A stretch of DNA of 64,000 nt, from IMG/VR virus record IMGVR_UViG_3300042914_003164, positions 1-64,000 of that record, one strand, 5' to 3'. This stretch comes from a virus. The translations under genes were made by a program, and so were the position numbers. The notes beneath the pieces are model-generated. The model was not told the origin of the DNA. It saw only the letters and a program-made list of their open reading frames with translations, and searched no databases. Positions 7,114-13,936 of this stretch are shown here, one piece after another. Numbering within the stretch: position 1 is the first letter of the stretch; the number at the start of each line of letters is the position of its first letter.

Positions 7114-7599
7114 TTGACACCTTCAATCAAGCCACTTCACACCCTGATCGCCTCAGACATGCCAGGTTCACACCTGAAAATCATGTTCTTACTCGTTGAT
7201 ATGTGCAATGATTGGGGCTTTACAACAGAGTCTTATGGTTCACTATCAGAAGTATTTAACTTAAACAAGGACAACCTACGCAAGAGGGTAAACACACTTA
7301 TCAAACAAGATATGCTGAAGATCGTAAGCTACAACGGCAGGAAAGGTTTGATGGTTAATCCCATATACTGCAACGATAAACCTTTGCATCTTAAAGAATT
7401 TAGAGAAGCGCTCTGGGAGAAAGAGCTAATACTTACACGTTACAAGCCTAGACACTTCTATGGACCTCCATTCATGGAAACCCAGGAGCTAGCATTTGCA
7501 GCAGTCAAGAGATCGTACAATGGATCCAAACACCCCAAAGAAAGAACAAGACGAATTATTTGCAGGTCTTTGGAGGCAGCAAAAACACGTCAGAGTTAA
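7114..7599 (+). CDS. Winged-helix protein, possible replication initiator, 161 aa
   Basis: Residues about 15-85 read as a winged helix: KIMFLLVDMCNDWGF, then a recognition-helix region (SLSEVFNLNKDNLRKRVNTL) and a wing (MLKIVSYNGRKGLMVNP). This arrangement is common in plasmid and phage replication initiators and in repressors. The C-terminus is basic. The start is TTG at 7114, with ATG at 7159 as an alternative. Two palindromes lie just upstream; a CCATTCATG repeat lies inside the gene (7468-7476) and more follow it. That setting favours a replication or autoregulatory role; the exact family is not recognised. Confidence 0.6.
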   Translation: MTPSIKPLHTLIASDMPGSHLKIMFLLVDMCNDWGFTTESYGSLSEVFNLNKDNLRKRVNTLIKQDMLKIVSYNGRKGLMVNPIYCNDKPLHLKEFREALWEKELILTRYKPRHFYGPPFMETQELAFAAVKRSYNGSKHPKERTRRIICRSLEAAKTRQS

Positions 7600-7780
7600 A
7601 TACTTCAAACTTAAAGAGGACAGTGGAGATATTGCATCTAGGGATCAAGCATTCAGGGAGATGAACAATTTCTTCATTCATGAAGTAGATTACAGTTTCA
7701 GCCCTGAGACTTCAATCGTTGACAGATCACTTCCTAAAGGTTCAATCCTTGATGCCATACGCAAAAGTTGTAAAGATTAG
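7520..7780 (+). CDS. Hypothetical protein, 86 aa
   Basis: The ATG at 7520 is chosen; the gene overlaps the previous one by 80 bases in another frame. Hydrophilic, helical, basic N-terminal half (FAGLWRQQKHVRVKYFKLKE). It ends immediately before the CCATTCATG cluster, and one partial copy (7675-7682) lies inside it. It may be a partner of the upstream winged-helix protein. No family is recognised. Confidence 0.6.
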   Translation: MDPNTPKKEQDELFAGLWRQQKHVRVKYFKLKEDSGDIASRDQAFREMNNFFIHEVDYSFSPETSIVDRSLPKGSILDAIRKSCKD

Positions 7781-7921
7781 CCATTCATGCCTGACACTAA
7801 AGGATGCCGCGGCCATTCATGATACACATTCAACCTTGAAAGCTGCATTCATGAAAACGCCATTCATGACATGACACCAGGAGAACGCCATTCATGATAG
7901 GATGCAGATTAGCCATTCATG
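7781..7921 (+). repeat. CCATTCATG iteron-like cluster
   Basis: The 9-mer CCATTCATG occurs at 7781, 7813, 7860, 7888 and 7913, with a one-mismatch copy GCATTCATG at 7845. Spacings are 32, 32, 15, 28 and 25 bp. Another full copy is at 7468 and a partial one at 7675. All are in the same orientation. Short direct repeats next to an initiator-like gene resemble origin iterons; the uneven spacing is unlike most iteron arrays. Confidence 0.6.
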
Positions 7922-7929
7922 ATGACACC

Positions 7930-8153
7930 TTAGACGTTGCACCTTAAAGATTACAGTTTAGACATTCAACCTTAGACTTTGCACTTTATACGTTACAGCT
8001 TAGAGGCTATACATTAAAGGCTGTACCTTGAACCTTGCACTTTGCACCTTATACATTAAAGCTTGCACCTTATACATTAAAGGCTGCACTTTGTACTTTG
8101 TACTTTATAGGCTAGACTTTATAGGTTAAAGCTTGTAGGTTCAAGTTTATAGT
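7930..8153 (+). repeat. 32-unit in-register degenerate heptamer array
   Basis: These 224 bases divide exactly into 32 units of 7 bp. Every unit fits Y-T-V-N-A-S-N: position 2 is always T, position 5 always A, position 6 always C or G, while positions 4 and 7 vary freely. Typical units are TTGCACC, TTATACA, TTAAAGG and CTGCACT. No stop-free frame of useful length crosses it, so it is not a coding repeat. Confidence 0.85.
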
Positions 8154-8165
8154 TCACTATCCCGC
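8148..8165 (+). repeat. 18-bp direct repeat, copy 1
   Basis: TATAGTTCACTATCCCGC, identical to 8344-8361. It marks the end of the 32-unit heptamer array. A 12-bp core TAGTTCACTATC also occurs at 2997-3008, just after a gene. Confidence 0.8.
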
Positions 8166-8168
8166 ACG

Positions 8169-8280
8169 TTATACTTTGCAGGTTGCGCTTTGCAGTATGT
8201 AGCTCACACTATGTAGCGTCTAGTCTGAGGTTCAGGCTTTACACTTTATGGGCTGCAGGTTGCAGGCTACAGGCTAACCT
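8169..8280 (+). repeat. Second heptamer array, more degenerate, about 16 units
   Basis: After a 15-base break the 7-bp register resumes (TTATACT, TTGCAGG, ... CTGCAGG, TTGCAGG, CTACAGG). Several central units deviate from the consensus (ATGTAGC, TCACACT, GTCTAGT). From 8281 to 8640 single words remain (TTTATAG, CTGCAG) without steady register; I see no gene in that stretch. Confidence 0.65.
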
Positions 8281-8343
8281 TAAGGACCAGACTTTATAGT
8301 AAGCAAGTTATACTCCAAGGCCTGCAGATCGCAGGCTGTAAAC

Positions 8344-8361
8344 TATAGTTCACTATCCCGC
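8344..8361 (+). repeat. 18-bp direct repeat, copy 2
   Basis: TATAGTTCACTATCCCGC, identical to 8148-8165. Both copies follow heptamer words and may be boundary or binding sites. Confidence 0.8.
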
Positions 8362-8582
8362 CAGGTATAACTTAATAGGAGAGAATCAGACTTTATAGGT
8401 TCCTGCCTGCACTGACAGACTAGGTGCAGGCTTCTGTAGGTTTGCTGCCGGTAGTTTGGAGCCTGCCGGCTAACCTTAAAGGCTGGAGAATGCGCGAGCT
8501 TAGGTGATGCCAACCGCTCACACTTTGTAGGTTTGGCGGTGATAAAGCGTAGGCTTGGGTTTGCGACACTTTGCTAATTATC

Positions 8583-8638
8583 GTAGATTCTGGCCGCAGC
8601 AGCTGAGACTTTATAGGTTAACTGTCTGCAGAATCTAC
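8583..8638. repeat. 10-bp perfect inverted repeat
   Basis: GTAGATTCTG (8583-8592) and CAGAATCTAC (8629-8638) are perfect inverted copies 36 bases apart. They stand at the right edge of the heptamer-rich DNA, just left of a gene of different composition, so they could be a hairpin, an operator or a recombination end. Confidence 0.6.
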
Positions 8639-8780
8639 AATTGATCAAACCTTGAATGTTACGGTTCCGTAACAATTGGGCGGATTTGGGCTGATAGGTT
8701 GCCAGTTGGCCGACTTTGCGCTTAAGATACTTTCAAGCGATCGGACCCAAACCTTTAAACCGACCGCCCCCCCTAGGATC

Positions 8781-9419
8781 ATGACAAGCGCCAACCAAAA
8801 GCCCGCACCTAACCAAAAGGGCGGACCCGTCAAGATTGGACAAGCAGATGTTGAACTGCTGGCGTCCGGTGATTTTGCCGCCGCGCTTGCTGCCGCAGTG
8901 TGGGAGCCTCCTGCCCGTGACAAGGCCAGCAAGGGCAGCGGAGACGGCAAGCGCGCTGCGATGCCGATCCTATGGCCAGAGGCCATCAGGACCGCTGCTA
9001 ACGCCCTACAGCCCCCCATGGAACTGCCAGACCAATTCCCGAGCGGTAAGGCCAAGATGCCCGGACAATTGGCGTCGTTCCCCAGCAAGGAAGCGATCAT
9101 AAATGGTTGCCTTGATCGCCCAATTCCGGCCAAGTTGGAGAAACGAACAGACGTGCAACTAGCGCTATTGCTTGACGTTGCACATGGTAAGTACGGGGCC
9201 TTCCGTTTTCCTGCCATGTCTGAGGGTTTCAGACTTCCGCTTGCAAACTTGCTGGAGATCCTGAAGCGCCACCCCAGAACATATAAAGAGAATGTAGCGA
9301 TGCAAAAGCTGCACAACTCCGGCGCAACTTGCCTTATGGCTAAGATCGCAAAAGTTACCGGGCGGATTGTTGCCATGGATCCCGACTTCCAACTTTATCT
9401 GATAGACACTGAATCCTGA
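8781..9419 (+). CDS. Hypothetical protein, 212 aa, compositional island
   Basis: The ATG at 8781 is chosen (TAGGA just upstream); an in-frame extension back to 8676 is possible. The N-terminal third is Ala/Lys/Gly/Pro-rich and probably flexible; the rest is helical, with LALLLDVAHGKYGAFRFP and LANLLEILKRHPRTYKENVAMQKL, and may bind nucleic acid. No family is recognised. GC is higher than its neighbours, heptamer words are absent inside it, and heptamer arrays lie on both sides, so it looks like an insertion. The reverse-strand frame is Ser/Ala-biased and taken as a shadow. Confidence 0.7.
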   Translation: MTSANQKPAPNQKGGPVKIGQADVELLASGDFAAALAAAVWEPPARDKASKGSGDGKRAAMPILWPEAIRTAANALQPPMELPDQFPSGKAKMPGQLASFPSKEAIINGCLDRPIPAKLEKRTDVQLALLLDVAHGKYGAFRFPAMSEGFRLPLANLLEILKRHPRTYKENVAMQKLHNSGATCLMAKIAKVTGRIVAMDPDFQLYLIDTES

Positions 9420-9421
9420 AT

Positions 9422-9448
9422 CTATACTTTGCCCTTTGCAAGTTGCCT
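9422..9448 (+). repeat. Short heptamer run after the island gene
   Basis: CTATACT, TTGCCCT, TTGCAAG and a partial unit follow one another in register directly after the stop of the island gene. Confidence 0.5.
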
Positions 9449-9505
9449 ATGGTTTAAACTAGTGGTTTCGATAGCTTAATGGTCTGTCCAAGTAAAGAGG
9501 TTTCA

Positions 9506-9534
9506 AGGCTAGGCTTTATCGCCTGGCCTTTTTT
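9506..9534 (+). terminator. Intrinsic terminator
   Basis: Nine-bp stem AGGCTAGGC / GCCTGGCCT (one wobble), TTTATC loop, then six T. It ends the island gene's transcript. Confidence 0.8.
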
Positions 9535-9540
9535 GTGTCT

Positions 9541-9624
9541 TTATACTTTATACTTTACAGGCTACACTTTACAGGTAATAAGCTACACCTGGGGGCCTAT
9601 ACTTTGCAGGTTATATGTTATGGG
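9541..9624 (+). repeat. Heptamer array right of the island gene, 12 units
   Basis: Twelve units of 7 bp in register, starting TTATACT, TTATACT, TTACAGG, CTACACT, with three deviating units (TAATAAG, TGGGGGC, TTATATG). Same strand orientation as the left arrays. From 9625 to 9817 no gene is seen, only T-rich and G/C-rich simple tracts. Confidence 0.7.
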
Positions 9625-9666
9625 GGGTGGGGGAGATTGTGAGGTGTAGTTACTCACCCCCCACTC

Positions 9667-9744
9667 CTGAAATTTTTTTTCAATACCAGCCTCAAAGCAC
9701 TTTACAAATCATACACTTACCACTCCCCCTGAAATTTTTTTTCA
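9667..9744. repeat. Duplicated CTGAAATTTTTTTTCA
   Basis: The 16-mer CTGAAATTTTTTTTCA occurs at 9667-9682 and 9729-9744, each after a C-rich CACTCC tract. Role unknown; this gap separates the + strand block from the end of the - strand operon. Confidence 0.6.
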
Positions 9745-9817
9745 TTCCCCATCCAGAACACCTTACAACTTATTTACTTACAGCTCCCATAATTTTACTC
9801 CCTATCCCAAGCCGACA

Positions 9818-10027
9818 CTAATCAGAGATTCGCTTCCAGTTCCTTACGTTTAAGGTGTCAAGCGGAATGAACAGTCCCCATTCGACATAGGAATGACGAA
9901 ATGTACCACCAGATGGAAGATGAATGGAACAGGCAAGCCTTTGCGGACCAAGTATCTGTTCCCATCGCCGCAACTCCCACTGCTCAGGCGTGACATCGGC
10001 AGGTTTTGCAAGGTTGTCTCTTGGCAT
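9818..10027 (-). CDS. Hypothetical protein, 69 aa
   Basis: Last gene of the - strand block. The N-terminus PADVTPEQWELRRWEQILG is an amphipathic helix; the rest is beta-like with many aromatics. No family is recognised. It lies 20 bases downstream of the next gene in the same direction. Confidence 0.55.
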   Translation of the reverse strand: MPRDNLAKPADVTPEQWELRRWEQILGPQRLACSIHLPSGGTFRHSYVEWGLFIPLDTLNVRNWKRISD

Positions 10028-10047
10028 ACTGACTCAACCTATCAAGC

Positions 10048-10524
10048 TCAAAAGCCGCGCACAGTCACAGGTGGCGACTTTGCAGCAAAAGCAATAATAG
10101 CTTCAATGAACTCACTCCATTCTTCAGTTGTAAATTCCATCTCACCCATCTGCTGCCCGCTTTCACAGAGGCCGTAACCATCAAACTTGATTGGTCTGGT
10201 ATCATCACTCCACCAAGGATACCTAATGGAGGAACCCCACGAAAGCTTGCCCTGGAAAAACGGCATATTACACATAATGAGATACCACTTGTAGTCCTGC
10301 TCGTCTTTGATCAGCTCGCGAGTCGTTTTATTATTTATGGCACTACACACCTTAAGAGCGTAAAGCGCAAAGCATTCCGAAATCTCAGAATCGTATGTCG
10401 TGAAGTCGAAAACATGATCAGAAAGGAACTCCAAGCGGGAGTATTCCTCATCCTCAGACTCACGATGTTCGCGGAAAAGCCTGTATCCAGCCTCAAGGGC
10501 TGACAGATACCTCTCTTTTGTCAT
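10048..10524 (-). CDS. Hypothetical acidic protein, 158 aa
   Basis: The ATG at 10524 is chosen because it forms an ATGA overlap with the upstream gene. Acidic, helical, with an aromatic centre (YKWYLIMCNMPFF). No recognised domain. Confidence 0.7.
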   Translation of the reverse strand: MTKERYLSALEAGYRLFREHRESEDEEYSRLEFLSDHVFDFTTYDSEISECFALYALKVCSAINNKTTRELIKDEQDYKWYLIMCNMPFFQGKLSWGSSIRYPWWSDDTRPIKFDGYGLCESGQQMGEMEFTTEEWSEFIEAIIAFAAKSPPVTVRGF

Positions 10525-10697
10525 TGAACCACCCAAGAGAAAATTGAAGAAAGAAAAGACCCGTGATCATGGAAAAAAGTAAGGGCAAGGAGCACGAGCC
10601 AGGCGATGATCATCCGCTTCTGGAAGGGCTTGTCCTCGGAGGACGCCTGTGCTGTCCAAATACTCAGCACAATTAAGCAAAGATCGGAATTCGTCAT
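10521..10697 (-). CDS. Small membrane protein, 58 aa
   Basis: Two hydrophobic stretches (LCLIVLSIWTA near the start and IIAWLVLLALTFF after a basic KPFQKRM loop) suggest a short hairpin membrane protein. It overlaps the next gene by ATGA. Function unknown. Confidence 0.55.
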   Translation of the reverse strand: MTNSDLCLIVLSIWTAQASSEDKPFQKRMIIAWLVLLALTFFHDHGSFLSSIFSWVVQ

Positions 10698-10741
10698 TTG
10701 TCGTTGTAGTCGGCAAGGTCTGAAGGGGTGGTCATTGCAGC

Positions 10742-10999
10742 CTACCACGAAACCCCAAGATTGTCCGCATTGCCCCTGCAAGCGAGCGATGGCGTTTCAT
10801 GACAGAACCACTGCTTTGAGTAAGAAAGCTGCTCCTCCTTGCCAGCAAGACGCAGTGCTTCGCTGTATTGACGATAGAATCCGCAAGTAACAGCACAGTC
10901 GCCGCAGGGTTTCGCTCGAAGAGGTCGTGGATGAAGTGCTGGACGTTGACGCATCTCCTGCAAGACCTCCTGCTGCTCGGTCTCGTCAAAAATGCTCAT
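10742..10999 (-). CDS. Small Cys-rich protein, 85 aa
   Basis: Contains CGDCAVTC near residues 34-41 and another Cys-His (WFCHE) further on, a layout compatible with a small zinc or iron-sulfur site. The start MSIFDETEQQ overlaps the upstream gene as ATGA. Known family not recognised. Confidence 0.6.
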   Translation of the reverse strand: MSIFDETEQQEVLQEMRQRPALHPRPLRAKPCGDCAVTCGFYRQYSEALRLAGKEEQLSYSKQWFCHETPSLACRGNADNLGVSW

Positions 11000-11250
11000 G
11001 GTTTTGCATCCTTTTTGGTCTGGGCAGTCTTCATGTAATAGTCCAAGCATCCTGACATGGCATCTAGCGCCTCACCTGCTGTTTTATAGCCGAACCAGAA
11101 AGATTCAAATAGTGGCTTGCCGTTGCAATCGGTGACTAAAAAGGTCCATCTAGCGTGCCACTCTCCATCGCTGCGCTTTGTGGAATCCTTCAGTGTTACG
11201 CTACAGCCGGGGATTTGTTTTTTCAGTTTCTCAAGAAATTCTTCACTCAT
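10996..11250 (-). CDS. Hypothetical protein, 84 aa
   Basis: Small soluble protein, basic at both ends, with a Trp/Phe-rich beta segment (WHARWTFLVTDCNGKPLFES). Overlaps the downstream gene by ATGA and follows rtcB after 34 bases, so it is likely co-transcribed with it. Confidence 0.65.
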   Translation of the reverse strand: MSEEFLEKLKKQIPGCSVTLKDSTKRSDGEWHARWTFLVTDCNGKPLFESFWFGYKTAGEALDAMSGCLDYYMKTAQTKKDAKP

Positions 11251-11284
11251 GATTCCGTATCCTCTTGGGTTGTGTGCGTGGCGA

Positions 11285-12505
11285 TCACCCTTTTACGCAT
11301 AGCACCTGCCTAAGGGTGTGTCGAATTTCCACGAGGTCGTCTTGCGCGGCCATCACGGAATCAATGTCTTTATAGGCAGCGGGAGTTTCATCAATAACCC
11401 CTTCGTCCTTTCTGCATTCCACGCCTGCCGTGGCGGCAATGTGATCCTCTACGGTAAACCTGCGCTTCGCCTCTCTCCGGCCCATCACGCGACCAGCGCC
11501 GTGAGAGCAGGAGCAGAACGATTCGCGGTTGCCTTTACCGGCAACGATGAAGCTTTTGGCGCCCATGCTGCCGGGAATGATCCCTAGCTGACCCTTCCTA
11601 GCGGAGACGGCACCCTTGCGGGTCAGCATCACTTCAGCGCCAAAATGACACTCGCGAGCCACATAGTTGTGATGACAGTTTACAGCTTCGCAATCGCAAT
11701 GAAATGGCTTGGGAACGGCTTTTTTTAAGGCCGTGATGGCCGCCTGCATCATCAGGTAGCGATTTAGCCTGGCATAGTCCTGTGCCCAGTCAACGGCTTC
11801 AACGTAATCATCAAACAGCTCGCTTCCTTCTGCCAGGTAGGCAAGGTCGCGGTCGGGCAAGTTGATGAAGTGCCGCTCCATTTCCTTGCGGGCGCGATCA
11901 ATAAAATAGGTGCCAATGCGGTTGCCGATACCACGGCTACCCGAGTGCAGCATCACCCAGACGCGCTGATCTTCGTCAAGGCAGACCTCAACAAAGTGGT
12001 TGCCTCCGCCCAGCGTGCCGGCATGGATCGCGGCGCGGTTAGCGGCTTTTCCGATGGGTGCGTGCTTGGCAACAATGTCGCTCAGGCGCGGCTGGAGCAA
12101 AGCCACAGCGTCAAGAGCATAAGCCGGCGGATCCTTGTGGGCGCCCTGATCACCGGGTCCCCCGTCATTAGTCCTGCCATGGGGGATGGCCGCCTCGATT
12201 GCGCTGCGCAATGGTCCCAGGTCGTCAGGCAGGTCGTCAGCGGTCAGTGTTGTGCGCTGAGCGCTCATGCCACATCCAATGTCAACGCCAACCGCAGCAG
12301 GGATAATTGCACCCTTTGTGGCGATCACCGAGCCAATGGTGGCGCCCATCCCCCAGTGGACATCGGGCATGGCTGCAACGTGGTGGTGAATGAATGGCAG
12401 CTCGGCCAGATTGCGAAGTTGCTGCAGCGCCTTGTCCTCAACGGGAACACCTTGAACCCATGCCTTGATGGGGGCTCCAGACGTGGGAAAAAACAGTGGA
12501 TCCAT
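11285..12505 (-). CDS. rtcB: RtcB-type RNA ligase, 406 aa
   Basis: RtcB joins RNA ends bearing a 2',3'-cyclic phosphate or 3'-phosphate to 5'-OH ends, using GTP and manganese, and repairs or splices tRNA. All hallmark motifs are visible: GVDIGCGM (Asp75, Cys78), GGGNHF (Asn169, His170), HSGSRG (His187), the HH pair near 278-279, IPGSMG near 310-315, and SHGAGR with the guanylylated His at 335. Length matches bacterial RtcB (about 408 residues), so it should be active. There is no archease or RtcR next to it. In a phage it may repair tRNAs cut by host defence nucleases; that is inference. Confidence 0.93.
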   Translation of the reverse strand: MDPLFFPTSGAPIKAWVQGVPVEDKALQQLRNLAELPFIHHHVAAMPDVHWGMGATIGSVIATKGAIIPAAVGVDIGCGMSAQRTTLTADDLPDDLGPLRSAIEAAIPHGRTNDGGPGDQGAHKDPPAYALDAVALLQPRLSDIVAKHAPIGKAANRAAIHAGTLGGGNHFVEVCLDEDQRVWVMLHSGSRGIGNRIGTYFIDRARKEMERHFINLPDRDLAYLAEGSELFDDYVEAVDWAQDYARLNRYLMMQAAITALKKAVPKPFHCDCEAVNCHHNYVARECHFGAEVMLTRKGAVSARKGQLGIIPGSMGAKSFIVAGKGNRESFCSCSHGAGRVMGRREAKRRFTVEDHIAATAGVECRKDEGVIDETPAAYKDIDSVMAAQDDLVEIRHTLRQVLCVKG

Positions 12506-12567
12506 GATTTGCGTGTGGCGGAGTTGTGGTTATGTATTGAGTGGTGGCAGACTTGCCCCCTATCGCC

Positions 12568-12807
12568 TTAGCCGAGGTGGCGATCTGTATCAGGTGCTGA
12601 CAGGAAAAGGTATGGTGTGGCAGCCTTTGCCACCTGGCTGATTCGCTCGACCATCTCTGCTTGATGATCTAGCAGAATGCGAATGAACTCATCTTGTCTA
12701 ATGCCAGCTCTGACAGCGTTATAGGCAAAGGGATTGTTGAGATAGCGACGCGCCTCGACAGTGTTGATGGTGACGGGCGGCGATTGTTGCTCTTCGGATG
12801 GTGCCAT
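12568..12807 (-). CDS. Hypothetical protein, 79 aa
   Basis: The ATG at 12807 is used; a TTG three codons upstream is possible. Helical soluble protein (EARRYLNNPFAYNAVRAG...LLDHQAEMVERISQVAKAA). It lies 62 bases upstream of rtcB in the same direction. No family is recognised. Confidence 0.6.
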   Translation of the reverse strand: MAPSEEQQSPPVTINTVEARRYLNNPFAYNAVRAGIRQDEFIRILLDHQAEMVERISQVAKAATPYLFLSAPDTDRHLG

Positions 12808-12833
12808 GGCTGTCAATGTGTAAATCGGGTTGG

Positions 12834-13022
12834 TTAAACAGGCAGCTTGCTAATGCAGGCAAACATAGCAGAAAGAAAGACTATGGATCCAAAGAATGTG
12901 CCAACGTCAGAATCCAAAGACATTGGAATGCAAACGCAAATTGCCAGGCCAAGGAAGAAAAGAGTAGTCCACAGAAAAGCTACAGCAAAATGGACAAGAA
13001 AATCACGAATAGATTGAATCAT
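12834..13022 (-). CDS. Two-span membrane protein, 62 aa
   Basis: After MIQSIRDFLVHF come two hydrophobic spans (VAFLWTTLFFLGLAICVCI and FFGSIVFLSAMFACI) joined by a short acidic loop. This resembles holin-like small phage membrane proteins in layout only. It overlaps the upstream gene by 20 bases; a start at 13100 is less likely because of the larger overlap. Confidence 0.55.
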   Translation of the reverse strand: MIQSIRDFLVHFAVAFLWTTLFFLGLAICVCIPMSLDSDVGTFFGSIVFLSAMFACISKLPV

Positions 13023-13212
13023 TTTTAGTGGGTGGTTGGTTGACAGGAGCCCTTGTGTTTTCGGGAAGCGGCCCAGTCCATATAGTGTGAACTTCGTCAT
13101 ACTCTCGATTTAGCCGCTCCGTATCAAGCCAGTAGTCAAGGATCGTTGGATGGGTGTCAGCCCTGATCTCTCGAATCAGGATTGTCTTTTTTGCGACTGG
13201 GTAGCGAGCCAT
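13003..13212 (-). CDS. Hypothetical protein, 69 aa
   Basis: Basic N-terminus (MARYPVAKKTILIREIRAD), then acidic/aromatic. Starts four bases after the upstream gene's stop. No family is recognised. Confidence 0.6.
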   Translation of the reverse strand: MARYPVAKKTILIREIRADTHPTILDYWLDTERLNREYDEVHTIWTGPLPENTRAPVNQPPTKNDSIYS

Positions 13213-13216
13213 TAAC

Positions 13217-13909
13217 CTAGCTATCGGCGTTGAACATGATCAGTCGCGGGTGCTCGTGAGGATGTCCCGGCACGTTGACGAGAATGTTGAACTCAACAGC
13301 CCCTTCAACAAGCCCTGGCAGCTCACCCCTGTTTCTCATTTTGACAACTAAGCTCCATACTTCGGTTAACATGATTGATTGATCAACGAAAAACTCGCCA
13401 TCACTGTAATACTTGCCGCCCTGCTTGAAGTAGGTGAGCTTGACCGCTAATTTGTTTTTGCTTTCTGGTGGCACGTCCGCGCTGGCCGCATTGCGCACAT
13501 CGCTCGTAAGCAGGAGATCGCATCCGTCATCCGACTTGTTCAGCATCCACGCCTGCTTGGCGGGGTTCGTTGTCCCATCCCCATTGTCAAGCCATACCTC
13601 ATAATCCTCGCCAGCGTTGTTTTTACTTGGCAGAGAGTTGACAATTCTTTTCAGCTCGTCAACTGTTAGCCCGTTTTCTTTGCTGAATGGCCCGTCCGTG
13701 ATGCTGATAGCTGCTGACTGAGCTTCGCTGTTTTCTTGGGGTGGCGTCCAACCAAGCGCCATCAAGGCAAGCCTTATCTGTCGATCCTCGGTTTCAACGA
13801 CCTTCCTGACGGTTTGGCCGATCATGTCTGTGGTTGTTGATTGCACAATTTCCCCGCTTTTGAAAGCCTCCGTCGTAACATGAAAAGATTGGTCTTTGAA
13901 TGGATTCAT
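13217..13909 (-). CDS. Hypothetical protein, 230 aa
   Basis: Acidic soluble protein. The first 60 residues are helical and include a Thr-rich segment; the central part (LTVDELKRIVNSLPS...YEVWLDNGDG) resembles small cyanophage or cyanobacterial proteins of unknown role; the C-terminal half is beta-rich. No enzyme motif is seen. Probably a cytoplasmic accessory protein. Confidence 0.7.
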   Translation of the reverse strand: MNPFKDQSFHVTTEAFKSGEIVQSTTTDMIGQTVRKVVETEDRQIRLALMALGWTPPQENSEAQSAAISITDGPFSKENGLTVDELKRIVNSLPSKNNAGEDYEVWLDNGDGTTNPAKQAWMLNKSDDGCDLLLTSDVRNAASADVPPESKNKLAVKLTYFKQGGKYYSDGEFFVDQSIMLTEVWSLVVKMRNRGELPGLVEGAVEFNILVNVPGHPHEHPRLIMFNADS

Positions 13910-13936
13910 TTTCTTGAAATGGTGTAAATTGATTTG

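Noticed and set aside
7930-8153. Identity with cyanobacterial STRR heptamer repeats
   Set aside because: Described STRRs are runs of identical heptamers of other sequence; here units differ and only some positions are fixed.
7781-8280. Possible CRISPR array
   Set aside because: Repeats are 7 or 9 bp with no uniform spacers of 25-40 bp, and there are no cas genes nearby.
8645-9376. Long reverse-strand frame opposite the gene 8781-9419
   Set aside because: Ser/Ala/Cys-biased composition typical of a shadow frame; the forward frame has a better start and sensible composition.
9465-9510. tRNA-like words (ATAGCTTAATGGT and GGTTTCAAG)
   Set aside because: The distance between the D-arm-like and T-arm-like parts is too short and no anticodon stem or acceptor pairing can be formed.
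9615-9821. Forward frame of 68 codons in the T- and C-rich gap
   Set aside because: Made of Pro/Phe/Thr low-complexity from simple tracts, with no start context.
11870-12571. Forward-strand frame of 233 codons over rtcB
   Set aside because: Antisense to the well-supported rtcB gene; its composition is that of a complementary frame.
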